Positions 12,966 to 25,620 of a DNA stretch of 64,000 bases are shown here, in pieces. The DNA comes from Mercurialis annua (Eukaryota; Streptophyta; Magnoliopsida; Malpighiales; Euphorbiaceae). The translations under genes and the position numbers were made by a program. Every line of letters starts with the position of its first letter. Position 1 is the stretch's first letter. The stretch spans positions 23,360,001 through 23,424,000 of the forward strand of contig NC_065575.1 in NCBI RefSeq assembly GCF_937616625.2, read 5' to 3'. The notes beneath the pieces are model-generated. The model saw only the letters and a list, made by a program, of their open reading frames with translations. It had not been told where the DNA came from and made no database searches.

Positions 12966-15051
12966 TTACCTTTTTAGCGATTTATGCCAAACGTTTATAA
13001 TTTTAAGAAACCAATCCTAACGTTTACAAACGCTACAAATCAAATCCAAACGTTTCACCTTTTAATCCAAACGATTACAAACGTATACAAACGTTAGGAA
13101 ACAAAACAAAACCTGTCAATCGCTAAAAATGTTGCAAAACAAAACCAAACGAAACTAATCTAAACGTTTACAACCTTTTACGAAACAAATCCAGACGTTT
13201 CACCTTTTTAGCGATTTAAGCCAAACATTCAGAACGTTATGAAACCAATCCAAACGTTTCACCTTTTTATTAATTTAAGCCAAACTCTTAAAAACGTTAC
13301 GAAACAAAGCCAAAACTTTTTAGCGATTTAAGCCAAACTTTTACAAACTTTACAAAACAAATCCAAACGTATTCCATTTTTAGCGATTTAAGCCAAACGT
13401 TAAGAAACAAATAAAAATATTTCACCTTTTTATCAATTTAAGCCAAACGTTTAAAACGTTACGAAACCAATCCAAACGTTTAACAACGTTACAAAACAAA
13501 TCCAAACGTTTCACCTTTTTAGTTTTAAACATTTGGCTTAAATCGCTAAAAAGGTGAAACGTTTGGATTTGTTTCGTAATGTTTTTAACGTTTGGCTTAA
13601 ATTGCTAAAAATGTGAATTTGTTTCGTAAAATATTTGGCTTAAATCATTAAAAAGGTGAAATATTTGGTACAAATGTAACAAAACAAATCCAAACGTTTC
13701 ACCGTTTTAGCGATTTAAGCCAAACGATTATAAACGTTACGAAACAAAACCAAACAATTCCCCATTTTAGCAATTTAAGCCAAACGTTTACAAACATTAC
13801 GAAACAAATCCATACATTTCACCTTTTTAGCGATTTAATCCAAACGTTTACAAATGTTACGAAACAAATCAAAAAGTTTCACCTTTTTAGCGATTTAAGC
13901 AAAACGTATAAAACGTTAAAAAACCAATCCAAACGTTTCACCTTTTTAGCGATTTGATCCGAATATTTAAAATGTTACGAAACCAATCCTAACGTTTAAA
14001 ACGTTACAAAACAAATCCAAACGTTTGGTTTTGTTTCATAACTTTTTAAATGTTTGGATTGGTTTCGTAATGTTATAAACGTTTGCATTGGTTTCGTAAC
14101 GTTTTAAACGTTGGGCTTAAATTGCTAAAAAGGTGAAACTTTTGGTTTGGTTTCGTAACGTTTGTAAACGCTTGGCTTAAATCGCTACAAAGGGGAAACG
14201 TTTGGATTGGTTGGATAATGTTTTAAATGTTTAGCTTAAGTTGCTAAAAAGGGGAAACATATGGATTTATTTCGAAACGTTTGTAAACATTTGACTTAAA
14301 TTGCTAGTAAGGTGAAAACGTTAGCATTGGTTTCGTAACGTTTGTAAACGTTCGGCTTAAATCGCTAAAAAGGGGAAACATTTGGATTGGTTTCTTAATG
14401 TTTGTAAATGTTTGTCTTAAATCGCTAAAAAGGTGAAACGTTTGGATTTGTTTCATAACGATTGTAAATGTTGGGCTTAAATCACTAAAAAGGTGAAACG
14501 TTTGGATTTGTTTCGAAACGTTTATAAACGTTTGGCTTAAATCGCTAAAAAGGTGAAACGTTTGGATTTCTTTCGCAACTTTTGCAAACGTTTGGCATTA
14601 ATTGATAAAAAGGCAAAACGTTTAGTTTAGTTTTGTTTCGTAACATTTGTAAACGTTTGGCTTCAATCGCTAAAAAAGTGTAACATTTGGATTTGTTTCG
14701 TAACGTTCGTAAACGTTTGGCTTAAATCGCAAAAAAGGCTATTGGTTTCGTAATGTTTTGAATGTTTGGATTTGTTTCGTAACGTTTAAAACGTTTGGAT
14801 TGGTTTCGTAACGTTTTAAACGTTTGGCTTAAATTGCTATAAATGTAAAACGTTTGGATTTGTTTCGAAACATTTGTAAATGTTTGGCTTCAATCGCTAA
14901 AAAAGGTGAAACGTTTGGATTTGTTTTATAACGTTTGTAAACATTTGGCTTAAATCGCTAAAAAGGTGAAACGTTTGTAAACGTTTGTCTTAAATTGCTA
15001 AAATGGGGAAAAGTTTGGATTTGTTTCGTAACGTTTTAAACGTTTGGATTG
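12966..15051. repeat. Composite higher-order unit 3 (F-R-F-R)
   Basis: Same order of blocks and the same four junction sequences as the unit at 8241, with switches at about 12965, 13522, 13670 and 14023. Length 2086 bp. Confidence 0.85.
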
Positions 15052-17071
15052 GTTACCTTTTTAGCGATTTAAGCCAAACGTTTAAAACATTACGAAACCA
15101 ATCCAAACGTTTACAAACGCTACAAAACAAATCCAAACGTTTCACCTTTTAAGCCAAACGATTACAAACGTATACAAACGTTAGGAAACCAAAACAAAAC
15201 GTCTCAATCGCTAAAAATGTTACGAAACAAAACCAAACGAAACCAATCTAAATGTTTACAACCTTTTACGAAACAAATCCAAACATTTCACCTTTTTAGC
15301 GATTTAAGCCAAACGTTCAGAACGTTACGAAACCAATCCAAACGTTTAAAACGTTATGAAACAAATCGAAACGTTTCCCCTTTTAATCAATTTAAGCCAA
15401 ACGTTTACAAACGTTACGAAACAAAGCCAAACGTTTTTAGCGATTTAAGCCAAACTTTTACAAACTTTACGAAACAAATCCAAACGTATCCCATTTTTAT
15501 CAATTTAAGCCTAACGTTTAAAACGTTACGAAACCAATCCAAACGTTTAACAATGTTAAAAAACAAATCCAAACGTTTCACCTTTTTATTTTTAAACATT
15601 TGGCTTAAATCGCTAAAAAGGTGAAACGTTTGGATTTGTTTCGTAATGTTTTAAACCTTTGGCTTAAATTGCTAAAAATGTGAATTTGTTTCGTAAAATG
15701 TTTGGCTTATATCACTAAAAAGGTAAAACATTTGGTACAAATGTTACAAAACAAATCCAAACGTTTCACCGTTTTAGCGATTTAAGCCAAACGATAATAA
15801 ACGTTACGAAACAAAACCAAACATTTTGCCTTTTTAGCAATTTAAGCCAAACCTTTACAAACATTGCAAAACAAATCCAAACGTTTCACCTTTTTAGCGA
15901 TTTCTTCCAAACGTTTACAAACGTTACGAAACTAAACCAAACGTTTCACCTTTTTAATGATTTAAGCAAAACATATAAAATGTTAAAAAAACCAATCCAA
16001 ACGTTTAACATGTTACGAAACAAATCCAAACGTTTCACCTTTTTAGCGATTTGAGCCGAATGTTTAAAACGTTACGAAACCAATCCAAACGTTTAAAACG
16101 TTTCGAAACTAATCCAAACGTTTAAAACGTTACAAAACTAATCCAAACGTTTGGTTTTGTTTCGTAACGTTTTAAAGTTTGGATTAGTTTCGTAACGTTA
16201 TAAACGTTTGCATTGGTTTCGTAACATTTTAAACTTTAGGCTTAAATTGCTAAAAAGGTGAAACGTTTGTTTTGGTTTCGTAACGTTTGTAAACGTTTGG
16301 CTTAAATCGCTAAAAAGGGAAAACGTTTGGATTGGTTTGATAATGTTTTAAACGTTTGGCTTAAATCGCTAAAAAAGGGACACATTTGGATTTATTTCAA
16401 AACATTTGTAAACCTTTGACTTAAATCGCTAGTAAAGTGAAAATGTTAGGATTGGTTTCGTAATGTTTGTAAACGTTCGGCTTAAATAGCTAAAAAGGGG
16501 AAACGTATGGATTGGTTTCGTAATGTTTGTAAACGTTTAGCTTAAATCGCTAATAAGGTGAAACATTTGGATTTGTTTCGTAACGTTTGTAAACGTTTGG
16601 CTTAAATCGCTAATCAGGTCAAAACGTTTGTATTGGTTTCGTAATGTTTGTAAACATTTGGCTTAAATCGTTAAAAAGGGTAAACGTTTGGATTTGTTTT
16701 TTAATGTTTGTAAATGTTTGGCTTAAATCGCTAAAAAGGGGAAACATTTGGATTTGTTTTGTAACGTTTGTAAACGTTTGGATTAGATCGCTAAAAATGT
16801 GAAACGTTTGTATTTGTTTCGTAAATCGCTAATCCAAACGTTTGGCTTAAATTGCTAAAAAGGTGAAACGTTTAGATTTGTTTCATAATGTTTTTGGTTT
16901 CGCAACGTTTGTACACGTTTGGCTTAAATCGCTAAAAAGGTGAAACGTTTGGATTTGTTTCGTACCGTTTGTAAACGTTTGGCTTAAATCGCTAAAAAGG
17001 TGAAACGTTTGAATTTGGCTTCAATCGCTAAAAACGTGAAACGTTTGGATTTGTTTCGTAGCGTTTTAAAC
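15052..17071. repeat. Composite higher-order unit 4 (F-R-F-R)
   Basis: Same junction set at about 15052, 15588, 15736 and 16149. It ends where R returns to F at TTTTAAACGTTAACAAAT (about 17071), a junction not seen in the other units, so this marks the edge of the inverted-unit family. Confidence 0.83.
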
Positions 17072-18289
17072 GTTAACAAATATTACGAAACATATCCAAA
17101 TGTTTCCCCTTTTTAGCAATTTAAGCCAAACGTTTAAAACGTTACGAAACCAATCCAAACGTTTAAAACGTTATGAAACAAATCTAAATGTTTCACGTTA
17201 CACCTTTTTAGTGATTTAAGCCAAACATTTACAAACATTACGAAACAAATCAAAACTTTTAAAATGTTACGTAGTGATTTAAGCCAAACGTGTAAACCGT
17301 AACGAAACAAACAAACATTTCACCTGTTTATCAATTCAAGCAAAACGTTTAAAATATTACGAAACAAATCCAAACGTTTAACCTTTTTAGCAATATAAGC
17401 CAAACATTTAAAACGTTACGAAACCAATCCAAACGTTTACAAATGTTACGAAATAAATCCAATCGTTCAAACGTTACAAAACAAATCCAAAATTTTCTCA
17501 TTTTTAGCGATTTAAGCCAAAAATTTAAAACGTTAGGAAACAAATCCAAACGTTTCAAACGTTACGAAACAAATCGAAGTGTTTAACATTTTAAGGTATT
17601 TAAGCCAAACCTTTCCAAACGTTACGAAACAAATCCAAACCTTCACAGACATTATAAAACAAATCAAAACGTTTACCTATTTTAGCGATTTAAGCCAAAT
17701 ATTTACAAACGATACGAAACAAAACCGAACATTTCACCTTTTTACAAACGTTACGAAACAAAACCAAATGTTTTAAACGTTACGAAACAAATCCAAACGT
17801 TTCACCTTTTCACAAAGGTTACAAAACAAAACCAAACGTTTTAAACGTTACGAAACAAATCCAAACTTTTCCCCTTTTTAGCGATTTAAGCTAAATGTTT
17901 ACAAACGTTACGAAACAAAACCAAATGTTTCCCCTTTTTAGCGATTTAAGTGAAACATTTACAAACTTTACGAAATAAATCCAAACATTTTACCTTTTTA
18001 ACAATTTAAGCCTAAGGTTTAAACATTACAAAACCAATCCAAACGTTTAAAACGTTACGAAACTAATCCAAACGTTAAAAACGTAGCGATTTAAGCAAAA
18101 AGTTTAAAATGTTACGAAACAAAGCAAAACGTTTACAAACGTTATGAAACCAATCTAAATGTTTTACCTTTTTAGCAATTTAAGCCAAATTTTTAGAAAC
18201 GTTAAAAAATAAATCCAAACGTTTCACTTTTTTAGCGATTGAAGCCAAACGTTTACAAACGTTACGAAACAAAACCAAACGTTTCACCT

Positions 18290-20189
18290 TTTTAGCGATT
18301 TAAGCCAAACGTTTAAATGCGTTAGGAAACAAATACTAAGGTTTCACCTTTTTAGTGATTTAAGCAAAACGTTTAAAACGTTACGAAACCAATCCAAACG
18401 TTTAAAACGTTACAAAAAAAAATCCTAACGTTTCCCCTTTTTAGCGATTTAAGCAAAACGTTTAAAACATTACGAAACCAATCCAAACATTTACAAACGT
18501 TATGAAACAAAACCAAATGTTTCACCTTTTTAGAGATATAAGCCAAACGTTTAAAACGTTACGAAACAAAGCCAAACGTTTACAAACATTACGAAACCAA
18601 TCTAAACATTTCCCCTTTTTAGCAATTTAAGCCAAACGTTTACAAATGGTACGAAACAAATCGAATGTTTTACCTTTTTAGCGATTTAAGCCAAACGTTT
18701 ATAAACGTTAGGAAGCAAATCCAAATGTTTCCCCTTTTATCGATTTAAGTCAAACATTTACAAATGTTACGAAACAAATCCAAACGTTTCACCATTTTGC
18801 AATTTAACCCAAAAGTTTAAAACGCTACAAAACCAATCCAAACGTTTAAAACATTACGAAACTAATCCAAACGTTTAAAACGTAGCGATTTAGCTTAACG
18901 GTTAAAACGTTACGAAACAAAGCCAAACGTTTACAAACGTTATGAAACCAATCCAAACGTTTCCCCTTTTTAGCAATTTAAGCCAAACGTTTAGAAACGT
19001 TACAAAACAAATCCAAAAGTTTCACCATTTTTAGCGATTTAAGCCAAACGTTTGCAACCGTTACGAAACAAATCCTAAAGTTTCACCTTTTTAGCGATTT
19101 AGGCCAAACATTTAAAATGTTACGAAACCAATCCAAACGTTTAAGACTTTATAAAAAAAATCATAACATTTCACTTTTTGAGCGATTTAAGCCAAACGTT
19201 TAAAACGTTACGAAACCAATCCAAACGTTTCACCTTTTTAGCAATTTAAGCCAAACGATTACAAACGTTACGAAACAAATCCAAAAATTTCACCTTTTTT
19301 AGCGACTTAAGCAAAAAGTTTACAAATGTTACGAACCAAAACCAAACGTTTCATCTTTTTTAGCGATTAAAGTCAAACGTTTCACATTTTTAGCGATTTA
19401 AGCCAAACGTTTAAAATGTTATGAAACCAATCCAAACGTTTAAAACCTTATTAAACCAACCAAAAGTTGCAAATTTTTAGCGATTTACGCCAACCGTTTA
19501 CAAACATTACGAAACAAAACCTAACGTTTCCCCTTTTGTAGAAATTTAAGCCAAATGTTAACAAACGTTATGAAACAAAACCAAACGTTTCTCCTATTTA
19601 GCAATTTAGGCCAAATGTTTACAACCATTACGAAACATTTCACCTTTTTAGCAATTTAAGCCAAACGTTACGAAACAAATCCAAAGTTTTGCCTTTTTAG
19701 CTATTTAAGCCAAAAGTTGAAAAAGTTACAAAACTAATCCAAACGTTTAAAACGTTACCAAACAAATCGAAACGTTTCACGTTTTTAGCAATTTAATTCA
19801 AAAATTTACAAACGCTACGAAACCAATCCAAACGTTTAAAACGTTATGAAACAAATACAAACGTTTCACATTTTTAGTGATTTAAGCCAAACGTTACGAA
19901 ACAAAACCAATTATTTCACCTTTTTAGCAATTTAAGCCAAACGTTTACAAACGTTACGAAACAAAACCAAATGTTTCACTTTTTTAGCGATTTAAGCCAA
20001 ACGTTTACAAACGTTACTAAACAAATCCAAACGAGTCACATATTGAACAATTTAAGACAAACGTTGACGACGTTACGAAACCAATCCAAATGTTTAAAAC
20101 GTTACGAAACAAATCCAAACGTATCACAATTTTAGGGATTTAAGCCAAACGTTTACAAATGTTACGAAACAAAACCAAACGTTTCCCCT
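18290..20189 (+). repeat. 1.9-kb tandem higher-order unit, copy 1
   Basis: The landmark GTTAGGAAACAAATACTAAG occurs near 18320 and again near 20220, an offset of 1900. The order of variant monomers after it (TAGCTTAACGG, AAACCAACCAAAAGTTGC and so on) is conserved between the two copies. Confidence 0.82.
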
Positions 20190-22170
20190 TTTTAGCGATT
20201 TAAGCCAAACATTTAAATACGTTAGGAAACAAATACTAAGGTTTCACCTTTTTAGTGATTTAAGCAAAACGTTTAAAACGTTACGAAACCAATCCAAACG
20301 TTTAAAACGTTACAAAAAAAATCCTAACGTTTCCCCTTTTTAGCGATTTAAGCCAAATGTTTAAAATGTTACGAAACCAATCAAAACATTTACAAACGTT
20401 ATGAAACAAAACCAAATGTTTCACCTTTTAGCGATATAAGCCAAACATTTAAAACGTTACGAAATAAAGCCAAACGTTTACAAACATTACGAAACCAATC
20501 CAAACGTTTCCCCTTTTTAGCAGTTTAAGCCAAACGTTTACAAATGTTAGGAAACAAATCCAATGTTTTACCTTTTTAGCGATTTAAGCCAAATGTTTAT
20601 AAACGTTACGAAGTAAATCCAAACGTTTCCCCTTTTTATCGATTTAAGTCAAACATTTAAAAACGTTTACGAAACAATTCCAAACGTTTCACTATTTTTG
20701 CGATTTAAGCCAAAAGTTTAAAACGCTACAAAACCAATCCAAACGTTTAAAACGTTACGAAACTAATCCAAACGTTTAAAACGTAGCGATTTAGCTAAAC
20801 GATTAAAACGTTACCAAACAAAGCCAAACGTTTACAAACGTTATGAAACCAATCCAAAAGTTTCCCCTTTTTAGCAATTTAAGCCAAACGTTTACAAACG
20901 TTACAAAACAAATCCAAAAGTTTTCCCATTTTTAGCGATTTAAGCCAAACGTTTGCAAACGTTCCGAAACAAATCCTAAGGTTTCACCTTTTTAGCGATT
21001 TAGGCAAAACATTTAAAATGTTATGAAACCAATCCAAACGTTTAAGACTTTATAAAAAAATCATAACGTTTCACTTTTTAGCGATTTAAGCCAAACGTTT
21101 AAAACGTTACGAAACCAATCCAAACGTTTACAAACGTTACAAAACAAAACCAAATGTTTCCCCTTTTTAGCGATTTAAGCCAAACGTTTAAAACATTACG
21201 AAATAAATCCAAACATTTACAAACGTTACGAAACCAATCCAAACGTTTTCCCTTTTTAGCAATTTAAGCCAAACGATTACAAACGTTACGAAACAAATCC
21301 AAAAATTTCACCTTTTTTAGCGATTTAAGCCAAAAGTTTACAAACGTTACGAACCAAAACCAAACGTTTCATCTTTTTTAGCGATTTAAGTCAAACATTT
21401 CACATTTTGAGCGATTTAAGCCAAACGTTTAACGTTACGAAACCAATCCAAACGTTTAAAACGTTATTAAACCAACCAAAAGTTGCAAATTTTTAGCGAT
21501 TTAAGCCAACCGTTTACAAACGTTACGAAAAAAAACCTAACGTTTCCCCTTTTGTAGAAATTTAAGCCAAATGTTAACAATCGTTACGAAATAAAACCAA
21601 ACGTTTCTCCTATTTAGCAATTTAGGCCAAACGTTTACAAACGTTACGAAACATTTCACCTTTTTAGCAATTTAAGCCAAACGGTTACAAACGTTACGAA
21701 ACAAATCCAAACTTTTTGCCTTTTTAGCTATTTAAGCCAATAGTTGAAAAACTTACAAAACTAATCCAAACGTTTAAAACGTTGCGAAACAAATCGAAAC
21801 GTTTCACGTTTTTAGCAATTTAATTCAAAAATTTACAAACGCTACGAAACCAATCCAAACGTTTAAAACGTTACGAAATAAATACAAACGTTTCACAATT
21901 TAGTGATTTAAGCCAAACGTTACAAAACAAGACCAATTGTTTCACCTTTTTAGCGACTTAAGCCAAACGTTTACAAACGTTACGAAACAAAACCAAATGT
22001 TTCACTTTTTTAGCGATTCAAGCCAAACGTTTACAAACGTTACTAAACAAATCCAAACGAGTCACATATTTAACGATTTAAGACAAACGTTTACGACGTT
22101 ACAAAACCAATCCAAATGTTTAAAACGTTACGAAACAAATCCAAACGTTTCACAATTTTAGGGATTTGAG
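20190..22170 (+). repeat. 1.9-2.0-kb tandem higher-order unit, copy 2
   Basis: Follows copy 1 directly. The offset drifts from 1900 to about 2025 bp through indels. At its end the sequence continues as in 2830-3651 rather than restarting the unit. Confidence 0.8.
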
Positions 22171-22889
22171 CCAAACGTTTACAAACGTTACGCAACAAAA
22201 CCAAACGTTTCTCCTTTTGTAATATTTTAAGCCAAACGTTGACAAACCTAAGAAAACAAAACCAAACGTTTCTCATTTGTAGCAATTTAGGCCAAACATT
22301 TACAAACGTTACGAAACATTTCACCTTTTTAGCAATCTATGCCAAACATTTAAAAACGTTACGAAAAAAATCCAAATGTTTCACCTTTTTAGCGATTTAA
22401 GCCAAAAGTTGAAAATGTTACAAAACCAATCCAAACCTTTAAAACGTTATGAAATAAATCGAAATGTTTCACCTTTTTAGCGATTTAAGCCAAAAGTTAA
22501 AAATGTTACAAAACCAATCCAAACCTTTAAAACGTTATGAAATAAATCGAAATGTTGAAAATGTTACGAAACCAATCCATACGTTTAACACGTTACGAAA
22601 CAAATCCAAACGTTTCATATTTTTAGCGATTTAAGCCAAACGTTACGAAACAAAACCAATTGTTTCACCTTTTTAGCGATTTAAGCCAAACGTTTACAAA
22701 CGTTACGAAACAAAACCGAATGTTTAAGTTTTTTAGCGATTTAAGCCAAACGTTTACAAACGTTATGAAACAAAACCAAATGTTTCACCTTTTTAGCGAT
22801 TTAAGCCAAACGTTTACAAACGATACGAAACAAAACCAAAAGCTTCACTTTTTTAGCGATTTAAGCCAAACGTTTACAAATATTACTAA

Positions 22890-23826
22890 ACAAATCCAAA
22901 CGTTTCACATTTTTAGCGATTTAAGCTAAACGTTTACGAACGTTACGAAACAAATTCAAACGTTTTACCTTTTTAGCCATTTAAGCCAAACGTTTACAAA
23001 CGTTACGGCACAAATCCAAACCCTTTTAGCGATTTAAGCCAAATGTTTACAAACGTTACGCAACAAATCCAAACGTTTCCCAGTTTTAGCGATTGAAGCC
23101 AAACGTTTACAAACGTTACGAAACAAAACCAAACGCTTCACCTTTTTAGAGATTTAAGACAAACGTTTACAAACATTATGAAACTAATACATACATTTTG
23201 TATTTTTAGCGATTTAAGCCAAACGTTTCGAAACAAAACCAAACGGTTCATCTTTTCAGCGATTGAAGCCAAACGTTTACAAACGTTACGAAACAAAACC
23301 AAACGTTTCATCTTTTTAGCGATTTAAGCCAAATATTTACAAATGTTGTGAAACAAATCCAAACGTTTCACCTTTTTAGCGATTTAAGCCAAATGTTTAA
23401 AACTTTATGAAACCAATCCAAACGTTTTAAACGTTACAAAGACAATTCAAATGTTTTAAACGTTACGAAACAAATCCAAACGTTTGACCTTTTTAGCGAT
23501 TTAAGCCAAACGTTTCAAACCTTACGAAACCAATCCAAATATTTAAAACATTACGAATCGTTTCACCTTTTTAGCTATTTATGACAAAAGTTTACAAACG
23601 TTACGAAACAAATCTAAAAGTTTCATCTCTTTATCGATTTAAGCCAAACGTTTACAGATGTTACAAAACAAATCCAAATGTTTCACCTTGTTAGCAATTT
23701 AGGCCAAACATTTACAAACGTTACGAAACAAAACCAAACGTTTAAAACGTTGCGACACAAATCCAAACGTTTCACCCTTTGATTTAAGCAAAACGTTTAC
23801 AAACGTTACCAAACAAACCCAAACGT
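22890..23826 (+). repeat. Higher-order repeat segment A, partial copy 3
   Basis: Matches 1-910 and 3652-4590, including CACCCTTTGATTTAAGC and CAAACAAACCCAAACG. It is cut off at the filler at 23827. Confidence 0.83.
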
Positions 23827-23863
23827 AGAAACAATCCAGAATACTTACCGGTGCACACAGTCT
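23827..23863. other. Non-satellite filler at orientation switch
   Basis: About 37 bases of unrelated sequence (including CAGAATACTTACC) lie exactly where the satellite changes from F to R for the last time. Part of it, ACCGGTGCACACAGTC, resembles ACCGGTGTGCACGCAGTC in the nearby long LTR family (56469-56486, and 27733-27750 on the other strand). It could be template-derived filler DNA; the match is short. Confidence 0.5.
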
Positions 23864-25620
23864 GTAAACGTTTCCCAAATCCTAACGTTTTGGCTTAATT
23901 TGCTAAAAAGTTGAAACGTTTGGATTTGTTTCGTAACGTTTGTAAACGTTTGGCTTAAATCGCTAAAAGGGTGAAACGTTAGGATCTGTTTTGTATCGTT
24001 TTAAACTTTTAACTTAATTCACTAAAAAGATGAAACCTTAGGATTTTTTACTAACGTTTTAAACGTTTGGCTTAAATCATTAAAAAGGTAAAATATTTGG
24101 ATTTATTTTGTAACGTTTTAAACTTTTGGCTTAAATCGCTAAAAAAGTAAAAGTTAGGATTTGTTTCGTAACATTTTGAACATTTGAATTTGTTTCGTAA
24201 CATTTTAAACGTTTTGCTTAAATCCCTAAAAAAGTAAAATGTTTAAAATGGTTTCGTAACGTTTTAAACGTTTGGGTTAAATCACTACAAAAGTGAAACG
24301 TTTGAATTTATTTCAATATGTTTTAAACGTTTGGCTTAAATTGCTAAAAAGCCAAAACGTTAGGATTTGTTTCTTAATGTTTTAAACGTTTGGCTTAAAT
24401 CGCTAAAAAGGCGAGACATTAGGATTTCTTTCGTAATTTTTTAAACGTTTGCCTTAAATCGCTAAAAAGGTGAAACGTTAGGATTTGTTTCGTAATGTTT
24501 TAAACGTTTGGATTGGTTTCTCAACGTTTTAAATGTTTGGCTTAAATAGCTAAAAAGGTGAAACGTTTGGATTTGTTTCATAGCGTTTGTAAACATTTGT
24601 CTAAAATCGCTAAAAAGGTGAAACATTTGGATTGCTTCGTAACGTTTTAAACATTTAGCTTAAATCGCTAAAAAGATGAAACATTTGGATTTGTTTCGTA
24701 ACATTTGTAAAGGTTTGGCTTAAATCGCTAAAAAGGTGAAACATTTGGATTTGTTTCGTAACGTTTGCGAACGTTTGGCTTAAGTAGCTTAAAAGGTGAA
24801 ACGTTTGGATTTGTTTTGTAACGTTTTAAACGTTCGAATTGGTTTCGTAACGTTTTAAACGTTTGGCTTAAATTGCTAAAAAGGGGAAACTTTTGGATTT
24901 GTTTCGTAACGTTAGTAAACGTTTGGTTTAAATCGCTAAAAAGGTAAAACGTTAGGATCTGTTTGGTAACATTTTAATCTTTTAACTTAAATCGCTAAAA
25001 AGGTGAAACGTTAAGATTTGTTTACTAACATTTTAAACGTTTGGCTTAAATTTCTAAAAAGGTGAAACATTAGGATTTGTTTCATAACATTTTAAACGTT
25101 TGGATTGGTTTTGCAACGTTTTAAACGTTTGGCTTAAATCGCTAAAATGGGAAAACGTTTGGATTTGTTTCGTAACATTTGTAAATGTCTGGCTTAAATC
25201 GGTAAAAAGGATAAACGTTTGGATTTGTTTCGAAGCGTTTATATATGTTTGGTTTGAATCACTAAAAAGGTGAAAAGGTAGGATTTTTTTCGTAACGTTT
25301 TAAACGTACGAAATTGTTTCATAACATTTTAAACGTTTGGCTTAAATTGCTAAAAGGGTGAAACGTTAGGATTTGTTTCGTTTTAAACATTTTGATTTGT
25401 TTCGTAACATTTTAAACGTTTGGCTTAAATCACTAAAAAGGTGAAACATTTGGATTTTTTTAACGTTTTAAATTTTGGCTTAAATCGCTAAATAGGGAAA
25501 ACGTCAGGATTTGTTTCGTAACGTTCTAAACGTTTGGATTTGTTTCGAAACACTTTAAATGTTTTGCTTAAATTTCTAAAAAGGTAAAACGTTCGGAGTT
25601 GTTTTGTAACGTTTTAAACG
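23864..25620 (-). repeat. 60-bp satellite array, R orientation, block 1
   Basis: Same satellite on the minus strand. Monomers here more often carry GTTAGGATTTG (the F equivalent is CAAATCCTAAC) and the short form without the T-rich box, so this sub-array is a somewhat different variant population from 1-17071. Confidence 0.95.

Larger units (their letters stand above)
6987..17071. repeat. Satellite array with repeated orientation switches
   Basis: Same 60-bp satellite, but the strand carrying the A-rich monomer alternates. Approximate blocks: F 6987-7248, R 7249-8240, F 8241-8825, R 8826-8972, F 8973-9354, R 9355-10369, F 10370-11461, R 11462-12965, F 12966-13521, R 13522-13670, F 13671-14022, R 14023-15051, F 15052-15588, R 15589-15735, F 15736-16148, R 16149-17071. 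R blocks read GGCTTAAATCGCTAAAAAGG and GATTTGTTTCGTAACG. The same junction sequences recur, so most switches were copied rather than made independently. Confidence 0.93.
17072..23826 (+). repeat. 60-bp satellite array, F orientation, second block
   Basis: Long uniform-orientation block of the same satellite. It contains a 1.9-kb tandem duplication and then runs into sequence matching 2800-3651 followed by 1-900. This block is therefore related to the start of the window in the order B then A. Confidence 0.95.

Noticed and set aside
6987..17071. The possibility that the orientation switches are Helitron or foldback transposon ends.
   Set aside because: No target duplications or terminal motifs lie at the block edges; blocks consist wholly of satellite monomers and change at monomer-internal palindromes.
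1..23826. CRISPR-like regular repeats.
   Set aside because: The spacing is regular, but the whole unit is repeated with no unique spacers, and the context is plant DNA with transposons.
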